9,259 nucleotides of DNA, from assembly GCA_964435085.1 (NCBI GenBank), contig CAYSXQ010000024.1, positions 1-9,259 on the forward strand, read 5' to 3'. Source of the DNA: UBA917 sp964435085. Lineage in GTDB: Bacteria > Patescibacteriota > Patescibacteriia > Patescibacteriales > Patescibacteriaceae. The position numbers were made by a program, and so were the translations under genes. The notes beneath the pieces were generated by a model. The model made no database searches, had not been told where the DNA came from, and was given only the letters and a program-made list of their open reading frames with translations. Shown piece after piece: positions 1-5,637 of this stretch (positions are counted from its first letter, which is position 1; every line of letters begins with the position of its first letter).

Positions 1-1
1 T

Positions 2-424
2 ATGCAATTACTAGTCGAAAAAGTTACGCCTGAAGCTAAACTACCAGTCCGCGCTCACGCAACCGACGCTGGTCTAGATCTATACGCCCTCGAAGACTCG
101 GTTATTCCAAGTAAAGAATGGCGCTTAATTCGCACCGGCATCAAAATTGCTTTAGCAACAAACACTGTCGCTCTAGTCTGGGACAAAAGTGGCCTAGCAA
201 GCAGCGGCTTACACACTCTAGCCGGCGTCATTGACGAAGGCTATCGCGGCGAGATTTTAGTTAATATCCTTAATCTCAATCTAGAGGATTATAAAATAGT
301 AGCTGGCCAAAAGATTGCTCAACTACTAATTCAACCGATCCTCTATCCAGAAATAGTCGAGACTAAGCTAGACGATCTGACTGAGCGAGGCGCAAATGGC
401 TTCGGCTCAACTGGACTTAAATAG
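2..424 (+). CDS. dut: dUTP diphosphatase (dUTPase), trimeric type
   Basis: Hydrolyses dUTP to dUMP and pyrophosphate in the cytoplasm, which keeps uracil out of DNA and supplies dUMP for thymidylate synthesis. All five motifs of the homotrimeric family are visible in the 140 residues: I ATDAGLDLYA (20-29), II DKSGLASSG (61-69), III around GVIDEGYRGE (75-84, with the uracil-side Tyr81), IV GQKIAQLLIQP (102-112) and V ERGANGFGSTG (128-138). Length is normal for the family, and the N-terminus begins just before the first strand as expected, so the ATG at position 2 is probably the true start. Only one base precedes it, so no ribosome site or promoter can be judged. Motif II has Asp-Lys where many bacteria have Pro-Arg. 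The gene ends in TAG ten bases before a strong terminator hairpin, so it is the last gene of its transcript. Confidence 0.96.
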   Translation: MQLLVEKVTPEAKLPVRAHATDAGLDLYALEDSVIPSKEWRLIRTGIKIALATNTVALVWDKSGLASSGLHTLAGVIDEGYRGEILVNILNLNLEDYKIVAGQKIAQLLIQPILYPEIVETKLDDLTERGANGFGSTGLK

Positions 425-433
425 AATTTACAA

Positions 434-465
434 AAAATCCCAGATTACTCTGGGATTTTATTTTT
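434..465. terminator. Bidirectional rho-independent terminator between convergent genes
   Basis: AAAATCCCAG (434-443) and CTGGGATTTT (450-459) form a perfect 10-bp stem with a 6-nt loop. A T-rich tract follows on the + strand to 465. An A-run (432-437) on the left gives the U-tract for transcripts arriving on the minus strand. It lies directly after the dut stop and at the stop codon of the convergent small membrane gene, so it can end both transcripts. Confidence 0.88.
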
Positions 466-764
466 CAAAGGAAAGTTTTCCGTCGTCTTTCTACCAAACT
501 AGGATAAATAGCAAAAACTACTACCATAAGTCCAATAGTGACCACAATAACCTCATAGTTATTAATCAAAAAATATAAATAGGGCAACCACACCATCACA
601 GCTCCAATCATTATAAAAATTATCAGCAAGTCATTAAGCCCACTGCTCACCTTTATTTTGAATAAATAAACCATCACCGGCAAAGCGATTAAGACAAGTC
701 CCCACAAAGCTAACTCTACAGACCAAGAAGCAATTCCAAAAAAATACTGCGTCAAGACAGGCAT
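465..764 (-). CDS. Small three-helix membrane protein, function unknown
   Basis: I do not recognise this 99-residue protein. It begins MPVLTQYF and has three strongly hydrophobic stretches at about residues 16-36, 46-67 and 70-90, each long enough to span the membrane. They are separated by short polar loops (KIKVSSG and NNYE), and the tail VERRRKTFL is basic, which suggests a cytoplasmic C-terminus. No catalytic or binding motif is visible. The frame is open up to position 839 (TTG), but the start at 764 is chosen because it has an ideal AGGAGG five bases upstream, and the open stretch beyond it contains a promoter instead. The stop TGA overlaps the right side of the shared terminator. The gene has its own promoter and is divergent from gatB, so it is probably monocistronic. 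A transporter fragment is unlikely given the complete gene signals. Confidence 0.7.
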   Translation of the reverse strand: MPVLTQYFFGIASWSVELALWGLVLIALPVMVYLFKIKVSSGLNDLLIIFIMIGAVMVWLPYLYFLINNYEVIVVTIGLMVVVFAIYPSLVERRRKTFL

Positions 765-768
765 GATT

Positions 769-776
769 ACCTCCTC
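769..776 (-). promoter_or_regulatory. Strong Shine-Dalgarno site that fixes the membrane-gene start
   Basis: The minus strand reads GAGGAGGT, with AGGAGG (775-770) spaced 5 nt from the ATG at 764. It is the only near-consensus ribosome site found in the window and the reason for rejecting the longer TTG-initiated frame. Confidence 0.82.
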
Positions 777-810
777 TATATTTATGAATATTTTTACAAA
801 GAACTCTCTT

Positions 811-839
811 AATCTATAATAAATAGGCTCTTTTGTCAA
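811..839 (-). promoter_or_regulatory. Probable sigma70-type promoter of the small membrane gene
   Basis: The minus strand shows a perfect -35 TTGACA (839-834). A -10 region TATAGATT (818-811) follows, read as TATAGA with a 15-nt spacer or TAGATT with 17. Transcription would start near 803-805, giving a leader of about 40 nt that contains the strong SD. The -10 box is imperfect, so its exact register is uncertain. Confidence 0.62.
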
Positions 840-847
840 TTTAGATC

Positions 848-869
848 ATTCCCCTCTTGAAAGGGGGAT
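848..869. other. GC-rich dyad in the divergent promoter region
   Basis: ATTCCCCT (848-855) and AGGGGGAT (862-869) form an 8-bp stem with one G-T pair and a 6-nt loop, in an otherwise AT-rich spacer. It lies between the -35 box of the leftward promoter (834-839) and the -35 region of the rightward gatB promoter (875-880). No T-tract follows on either side, so it is not a normal terminator. It could be an operator or a small dispersed repeat; nothing here decides. Confidence 0.4.
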
Positions 870-874
870 AAAAC

Positions 875-902
875 TTCCCATTTACCAAATTTCTGTTACA
901 AT
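875..902 (+). promoter_or_regulatory. Probable gatB promoter giving a leaderless mRNA
   Basis: A -10 box TACAAT (897-902, five of six consensus bases) ends 8 nt before the gatB ATG. A -35-like TTCCCA (875-880, four of six) precedes it with a 16-nt spacer. Initiation 6-8 nt after the -10 would place the RNA start at or beside the ATG, and no SD is present, so the mRNA is probably leaderless. Confidence 0.55.
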
Positions 903-910
903 ATATCCAT

Positions 911-2413
911 ATGAAATACGACATTATCATCGGTCTGGAAATCCACACTGAAGTCAAAACTGCCTCCAAAATGTTCTGTGCTTGTGCTAATAATTTTGCT
1001 GACAAGCCAAACACTAATGTTTGCCCAGTCTGCTTAGCTCATCCTGGCACTTTACCAATGCCTAATAAATCAGCTATCGAAAAATGCCTGCTCTTAGGTC
1101 TTGCCTTAGATTGTCAGATTAATAAAGCTTCTAAATTCGACCGCAAAAACTACTTCTATCCCGACCTACCTAAGGGCTATCAGATCTCTCAATACGATCT
1201 GCCTTTTTGTCATAGCGGCAAACTACAAATCTCCCACGATCGCCACATCGACATTACTCGCATCCACCTCGAAGAAGACACTGGTAAATCTGCTCATGAG
1301 CAAAATTACTCTGCCATCGACTTCAATCGCGCCGGCGCTCCACTCATCGAATTAGTCACTGAGCCAGTCATTCACGACGCCGAAGAAGCCAAGAAATTTT
1401 GTAAGCGTTTCCAGCAAACCCTGCGCTATCTAGGCATCAGTGATGCTGATATGGAAAAGGGTCAGATGCGCTGCGAAGCCAATATCAGCCTCCAAGAAAG
1501 CGGCAAATGGCTGTACGAAGAAGGACAAATTAAGCCAGTCGGAGATCATCAACTCAATGCCAAAGTCGAAGTTAAGAATATTAACTCTTTTCGTGCTGTC
1601 GAAAAAGCCATCAACTTTGAAATCACTCGTCAAAGCAAATTACTCGACGATAGACAACATATCAGTCCTGAAACTCGTGGCTGGAACGACACTAAGAACG
1701 AAACGATCAGCCAGCGCCGCAAAGAAACTCAAGCCGACTATCGCTATTTCCCCGAACCAGATATTCCAGCCCTCCTTATCGACGACGCTTGGTTAAATGA
1801 AATCAAAAACAGCATCGTCGAATTACCTCACGCCAAAGCACTTAGACTACGCTCTGAATATGGTTTTAGCGAAGCTGACTCGGAACTACTCGCTAGCGAT
1901 ACCCGTCTAGCCGCCTTCACCGAAGAGCTAATGTCTGAACTCTACGAATGGGTCAACTCCACTGGCGACAACTGGGAAAGACAAAAAACCGCTCTGGTCA
2001 AAATTGCCTCTGGCTGGCTCACCACCGAGCTCTTTAAGCATTTCAAGATTAATAACGAATCAATCGCTGACATCCGCTTCACTGCCGAAAACTTAGCCGA
2101 ATTAATTTGCCTCCTCTACCAAGACAAGATTAACTCGAGTTCCGGTCAGATGATCTTCAATCAAATGTACCAAGTCGGCGGCGATCCAACACAGATCATG
2201 ATGGACATGAATTTGCAGGCCCTCGATAATAACGACGCCCTAGAAGAAATTATTAAAAAAGTCATCACAGACAATCCAGAGCAAGTGACAGAGTTTAGAA
2301 ATGGCAAGGATTCACTAATGAATTTCCTCGTTGGCAAAGTTATGGCAGCTAGCGGCGGCAAGGCAAATCCGAAGACTTTACCAGAAACTATCGAAAAAAT
2401 AATTAAAGCATAA
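911..2413 (+). CDS. gatB: Asp/Glu-tRNA(Asn/Gln) amidotransferase subunit B
   Basis: GatB is the tRNA-binding and kinase-like subunit of the GatCAB complex. It activates the side chain of Glu-tRNA(Gln) or Asp-tRNA(Asn) with ATP so that ammonia delivered from GatA makes the correct amide. The N-terminus IIGLEIHTEVKTASKMF (residues 6-22) and the block FDRKNYFYPDLPKGYQISQY (76-95) are hallmarks. The zinc cysteines are C23, C25, C38 and C41. RIHLEEDTGK (117-126) and MRCEANISL (186-194) line the active site. The C-terminal YqeY-like tRNA-binding domain ends with GKVMAASGGKANPKTL. At 500 residues it is about 20 longer than typical GatB, partly from a longer loop near 195-218. No SD precedes the ATG; a -10 box does. 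gatA and gatC are not in the window. A palindromic repeat follows the stop. Confidence 0.97.
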   Translation: MKYDIIIGLEIHTEVKTASKMFCACANNFADKPNTNVCPVCLAHPGTLPMPNKSAIEKCLLLGLALDCQINKASKFDRKNYFYPDLPKGYQISQYDLPFCHSGKLQISHDRHIDITRIHLEEDTGKSAHEQNYSAIDFNRAGAPLIELVTEPVIHDAEEAKKFCKRFQQTLRYLGISDADMEKGQMRCEANISLQESGKWLYEEGQIKPVGDHQLNAKVEVKNINSFRAVEKAINFEITRQSKLLDDRQHISPETRGWNDTKNETISQRRKETQADYRYFPEPDIPALLIDDAWLNEIKNSIVELPHAKALRLRSEYGFSEADSELLASDTRLAAFTEELMSELYEWVNSTGDNWERQKTALVKIASGWLTTELFKHFKINNESIADIRFTAENLAELICLLYQDKINSSSGQMIFNQMYQVGGDPTQIMMDMNLQALDNNDALEEIIKKVITDNPEQVTEFRNGKDSLMNFLVGKVMAASGGKANPKTLPETIEKIIKA

Positions 2414-2419
2414 ACACAC

Positions 2420-2533
2420 CTGTCATTCTGTAGGGCGCGTCTAGCGACCGATAGAATCTCGTGCCACAAGGAAACGATTCCCAAGTAATCACAAGATCCT
2501 ATCGCTTCACTACGTTACGCTCCAGGATGACAG
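2420..2533. repeat. 114-bp imperfect palindromic intergenic element
   Basis: Two 44-nt arms face each other. The outer parts CTGTCATTCTG (2420-2430) and CAGGATGACAG (2523-2533) are complementary except at one position. The inner parts GATAGAATCTCGTG (2450-2463) and CACAAGATCCTATC (2490-2503) are complementary except at two. The 19-nt middle segments of the arms (2431-2449 and 2504-2522) hardly pair. The centre holds a small GGAA/TTCC hairpin (2470-2481). The element fills nearly the whole gap between gatB and the next gene without touching either. It has the look of a dispersed palindromic repeat (REP- or MITE-like); the absence of a T-tract argues against a simple terminator. Confidence 0.75.
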
Positions 2534-2543
2534 AGTAAACATT

Positions 2544-3548
2544 ATGAAAATAGCTATCCTAGACACTCAAGATTGCGAAAAAGTTTTCTTCAACAAAAGC
2601 TTAAAAAACCATCAAATCAACTACATCCAAGAAAGTGCTGATAAAATCAAAGCCACAGATTTAGCTAAAATCAAAGACAGCGAAGTACTATCAAGCTTCG
2701 TCTATTCCAAGATGGATGCCAAATTTCTCAAACAATTTCCTAAGCTTAAATTAATCGCTACTCGCTCCACAGGCTTTGATCACATCGATCTCACCTATTG
2801 TGTCAAGAATAAAATTGCCGTCGCCACCGTGCCTTCCTACGGCGAAAACACCGTCGCTGAACACTCCTTTGCCCTCATCTTATCCATTGCCAGAAGACTA
2901 GTTGATTATCATCGCATCACTGATCACAATGAGTACAGCAGCGAACATTACAAAGGCTTCGATCTCCGTGGCAAAACCATCGGCGTCATTGGTGCTGGCA
3001 ACATTGGCAAAAACACCATCCGTATCGCCAAAGGCTTCGGTATGAATGTCCTTGCCTATGACATCAATCATGACATCTTCTTGTCCGAAACCATGGGCTA
3101 TGAATACAAAGATCTCAAGACTCTCATGAGCAAATCCGACATCATCTGTCTCAATGTCCCCTACAACAAGTTCACCCACCACCTCATCAATCTCCAAAAC
3201 ATCAAAGACATCAAAAAAGGCGCCGTCTTAATTAACGTCGCCCGTGGCGCAGTCATCGAAACCGAAGCCTTACTCTTTGCTCTTGAGAAAAAAATTATCA
3301 GCGCCGCGGGTCTCGACGTCCTCGAAGAAGAAGAAAACATCATCAAGAATCATCCTCATCTAAGCGACAAAGACAAGAAAAATCCCGTCTATCAGATGAA
3401 TCATAAGATCATCAATCACCCTAATGTCATCTTCACTCCCCACATCGGCTTTGACACCAAGGAAGCGGTCGATCGCATCACCCAGACCACAATCGAAAAC
3501 ATTATTAATTTTAGCAAAGGCACCGCTTCTAATCTTGTAAAAATTTAG
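2544..3548 (+). CDS. NAD-dependent D-2-hydroxyacid dehydrogenase, probably D-lactate dehydrogenase
   Basis: Reduces a 2-oxoacid such as pyruvate to the D-hydroxyacid with NADH. In a fermenting cell this would regenerate NAD. The 334 residues show the family layout: a split substrate domain (about 1-100 and 301-334) around a Rossmann domain. VIGAGNIG (148-155) carries the GxGxxG dinucleotide motif, and Asp173 after its second strand indicates NAD rather than NADP. The catalytic triad is visible as Arg234 in NVARG, Glu263 in GLDVLEEE and His300 in FTPHIGF. TRSTGFDHIDL (73-83) and VPSYGENTVAEH (96-107) match the D-lactate/VanH branch, but substrate cannot be fixed from sequence. No clear SD or promoter is seen, so it may be read through from gatB across the palindromic element. 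Its 3' end overlaps the convergent miaA by 20 bp. Confidence 0.9.
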   Translation: MKIAILDTQDCEKVFFNKSLKNHQINYIQESADKIKATDLAKIKDSEVLSSFVYSKMDAKFLKQFPKLKLIATRSTGFDHIDLTYCVKNKIAVATVPSYGENTVAEHSFALILSIARRLVDYHRITDHNEYSSEHYKGFDLRGKTIGVIGAGNIGKNTIRIAKGFGMNVLAYDINHDIFLSETMGYEYKDLKTLMSKSDIICLNVPYNKFTHHLINLQNIKDIKKGAVLINVARGAVIETEALLFALEKKIISAAGLDVLEEEENIIKNHPHLSDKDKKNPVYQMNHKIINHPNVIFTPHIGFDTKEAVDRITQTTIENIINFSKGTASNLVKI

Positions 3549-4446
3549 TCACTTGCTCAGTTAGACCAACAAAGTTTCCCGATTCAAACCAATTAATCTT
3601 CGCACCTGACTTCTCCCAACGGCGAAACCAAGTTAATTGCCTCTTAGCAAATTGTAAAGAGGCTTTTTTCAATTTCTCGAGCATCTGCTCATAATCAATT
3701 TTCTCTTGCAAATACCAAGCAATGAATTTGTATTCGAGACCAAAGGCTTCCAGACGCTGCCAAGTCACGCCCTGACGATTAAGGTCATTGACCTCCTCGA
3801 CCATATCCTGATTATCTAGTCGATCAATGAGTCTAGCCTCAATTCGAGCGGCAAGCCCCTCCTTAGGCCAATTTAGGCCAATAATGAGAGGATTATAGAG
3901 CGCCTCGCCCTTCTGAGTCACTTGACCAGAGCCGGCAAAAACCTCGGCGTAGCGGATCAGACGACGCTTGTTATTTAGATCACTATTATTAATCTTCGCC
4001 GCAAAGCTCGGGTTATGCTCTTGGATAATCTCAAAAATTTCTTCAATAGTTTTATTTTCTAATTTATCACGCAGCTTAGTATCTGCCTTCACTTCAGCCA
4101 GTTGAAAATTATTAATCAAAGCTTCGAGATAAAGACCACTACCACCGACGATGATCGGCACTTTACCGCGTCGGGCAATATCACTAATCGCCGCCTCGGC
4201 TATTTTTTTAAATTGCGCCAAGTCAAAAGCTTCCGTAGGATCAGCAATATCAATCAAGTGATAAGGAGTATCACCGTAAGCCTCCAAATCCTTACCAGTC
4301 CCAACATCCATCCCACGATAAACCTGACGACTATCAGCACTGACAATTTCGCCATTAAATTTCTGAGCCAAGTCCACTGCCAGACCGGTCTTGCCAGAAG
4401 CAGTCGGGCCGAGGATGACTAAGATTTTGATTTTATCATTGAGCAT
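3529..4446 (-). CDS. miaA: tRNA dimethylallyltransferase (isopentenyl-tRNA transferase)
   Basis: Transfers a dimethylallyl group from DMAPP to N6 of A37 in tRNAs that read codons starting with U, which stabilises codon pairing. The 305 residues show the P-loop GPTASGKT (13-20), ADSRQVYRGMDVGTGK (37-52) with the conserved Asp38, GGSGLYLEAL (101-110) and the C-terminal FAKRQLTWFRRW block. Length is normal. The ATG at 4446 starts just before the P-loop strand and no SD is visible. It is the last recognised gene of the heat-shock operon, 27 bases after the dnaJ stop, with a 13-bp hairpin between them. Its final 20 bp overlap the convergent dehydrogenase, and no terminator is visible at that junction. 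MiaB, the usual next enzyme of this modification, is not in the window. Confidence 0.95.
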   Translation of the reverse strand: MLNDKIKILVILGPTASGKTGLAVDLAQKFNGEIVSADSRQVYRGMDVGTGKDLEAYGDTPYHLIDIADPTEAFDLAQFKKIAEAAISDIARRGKVPIIVGGSGLYLEALINNFQLAEVKADTKLRDKLENKTIEEIFEIIQEHNPSFAAKINNSDLNNKRRLIRYAEVFAGSGQVTQKGEALYNPLIIGLNWPKEGLAARIEARLIDRLDNQDMVEEVNDLNRQGVTWQRLEAFGLEYKFIAWYLQEKIDYEQMLEKLKKASLQFAKRQLTWFRRWEKSGAKINWFESGNFVGLTEQVTKFLQD

Positions 4447-4456
4447 ATAAGTAACA

Positions 4457-4485
4457 GAAAACCTTTAATAAAATTAAAGGTTTTC
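4457..4485. terminator. Perfect hairpin across the dnaJ stop, upstream of miaA
   Basis: GAAAACCTTTAAT (4457-4469) and ATTAAAGGTTTTC (4473-4485) are exact complements with a 3-nt loop. The dnaJ stop codon and its last codons form one arm. On the minus strand the second arm ends GGTTTTC and is followed by TGTTACTTAT before the miaA ATG. The stem is AU-rich and the T-tract short, so it is likely a weak or partial terminator, or an mRNA 3' end stabiliser, lowering miaA relative to the chaperones. Confidence 0.55.
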
Positions 4486-5556
4486 TTTACGTAGAGATTC
4501 TACTAACTCTCTCTGCTTTCTGCTTAATTTTTTAGGAATTTCCACAAAGATATTTACCAAGTGATCACCACGACCACCGCCGCGAAGTTTCGGCACGCCG
4601 CTACCCCGCAGAGCAATGACAGCACCGCTTGCCGTACCTTCCGACACCTTGAGCGTCACTGGACCATCGACTGTTTCGACTTGGACATTATCACCCAAGA
4701 TCGCTTGGCTTAATTTGATATTTAATTGCGAATGGATATTGTAATTATCGCGCTGCCAGCGCTTATCATTTTCATAGAAGATATGTAGATAAAGGTCACC
4801 AGCCGGCGCGCCCTTAGGACCAACTTCGCCTTGGCCACTTAGCCTAATAGTCTCACTGTTATTAATACCAGCCGGAATCTTCACTTCGATGCTAGTGTTC
4901 TTCTCCACTCGACCAGTGCCACGACAACCCTTACAGTGGTCGCTTGCCTGCTTACCTTCACCGCCACAAGCCTGACAGACCGATTGCATCTGAATCGCAC
5001 CGAGCATTGTCCGCTGCACAGTCATGACATGACCAGAGCCCTTACAGACTTCGCAAGTCGTCACCTTAGCACCAGCTGGCACGCCCGAACCTTTGCAATC
5101 ATCACAGTTAGCATATTTCTTGATCTTAATCTCCTTGTCACAACCAAAGACCGCATCAAGAAAACCGATGGTAATTTTAACTTCTAAGTCACGGCCACGC
5201 TTTGAGCGCTTCTCACCACGCTGACCACCAAAGCCAAAGATATCACCAAAGCCGCCAAAGATATCACCCAGATCATCCATGTTGATATTGAAGCCCTGAT
5301 TGTTAAATCCACCAGCTCCACCACCAAATCCCCCCGGACCAGCACCATCAAAAGTCTGACCAAACTGATCATACTGAGCCTTTTTCTGCTTGTCACCTAG
5401 GACCTGATAGGCTTCGTTAATCTCTTTAAACTTATCAGTGTTACCAGTCGCCTTATCCGGATGATGTTCGTGCGCCAAACGACGAAAAGCTTTTTTAATC
5501 TCTTCTTCGCTGGCACCTTTTTCGACACCTAGAACTTTGTAATAATCTTTTGACAT
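4474..5556 (-). CDS. dnaJ: Chaperone DnaJ (Hsp40)
   Basis: Co-chaperone that delivers unfolded clients to DnaK and stimulates its ATPase. The 360 residues carry the full class A layout. The J domain is at 1-70 with the HPD triad at 32-34. A Gly/Phe-rich region spans about 71-115. The zinc-binding domain has four CxxCxGxG repeats (C151/C154, C168/C171, C194/C197, C208/C211). Two C-terminal beta-sandwich client domains follow, then a dimerisation tail. The start at 5556 (MSKDYYKVLG) is where the family begins. The frame is open for 14 further codons, but these are translated heptad repeat and should not be annotated as protein. No SD is visible. It follows dnaK after 81 bp filled by the heptad palindrome, and its stop lies inside a hairpin shared with the miaA leader. 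Confidence 0.97.
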   Translation of the reverse strand: MSKDYYKVLGVEKGASEEEIKKAFRRLAHEHHPDKATGNTDKFKEINEAYQVLGDKQKKAQYDQFGQTFDGAGPGGFGGGAGGFNNQGFNINMDDLGDIFGGFGDIFGFGGQRGEKRSKRGRDLEVKITIGFLDAVFGCDKEIKIKKYANCDDCKGSGVPAGAKVTTCEVCKGSGHVMTVQRTMLGAIQMQSVCQACGGEGKQASDHCKGCRGTGRVEKNTSIEVKIPAGINNSETIRLSGQGEVGPKGAPAGDLYLHIFYENDKRWQRDNYNIHSQLNIKLSQAILGDNVQVETVDGPVTLKVSEGTASGAVIALRGSGVPKLRGGGRGDHLVNIFVEIPKKLSRKQRELVESLRKENL

Positions 5557-5563
5557 GTTTTTT

Positions 5564-5633
5564 AGTCTAAAGTCACAAGTCCAAAGCCTGAAAGTCACGA
5601 GACTTACGACTTTGGACTTTTGACTTACGACTT
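5564..5633 (-). repeat. Ten-unit heptad repeat folding as a palindrome between dnaK and dnaJ
   Basis: Read on the minus strand, 5633 to 5564 divides exactly into ten 7-nt units. The first five are AAGTCGT, AAGTCAA, AAGTCCA, AAGTCGT and AAGTCTC. The next five, GTGACTT, TCAGGCT, TTGGACT, TGTGACT and TTAGACT, carry the core in inverted orientation. The halves pair: a 17-bp stem with one mismatch (5' arm AAGTCAAAAGTCCAAAG), an internal loop, then AAGTC/GACTT closing a TCGT tetraloop; the outermost units pair with two mismatches. No T-tract follows, so it is not a standard terminator. It could stabilise dnaK mRNA or mark an RNase site. Confidence 0.8.
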
Positions 5634-5637
5634 TTAA

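Noticed and set aside
396..578. 60-codon + strand frame after dut
   Set aside because: It crosses the dut end and the terminator and lies antisense to the membrane gene, with no ribosome site.
765..839. Longer TTG-initiated form of the small membrane protein
   Set aside because: The extension contains a promoter and an ideal SD for the internal ATG at 764.
2420..2533. tRNA or small RNA gene
   Set aside because: No cloverleaf, T-arm or CCA end; the arms form one long imperfect dyad instead.
4102..4422. 106-codon + strand frame opposite miaA, and similar frames opposite dnaJ (4936-5187) and gatB (1430-1633)
   Set aside because: Shadows of confirmed genes, with no homology or signals recognised.
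5557..5598. 14-codon N-terminal extension of DnaJ
   Set aside because: It is translated heptad repeat; the J domain starts at 5556.
5564..5633. CRISPR-like array
   Set aside because: Units are 7 nt and contiguous, with no unique spacers, and the second half is inverted.
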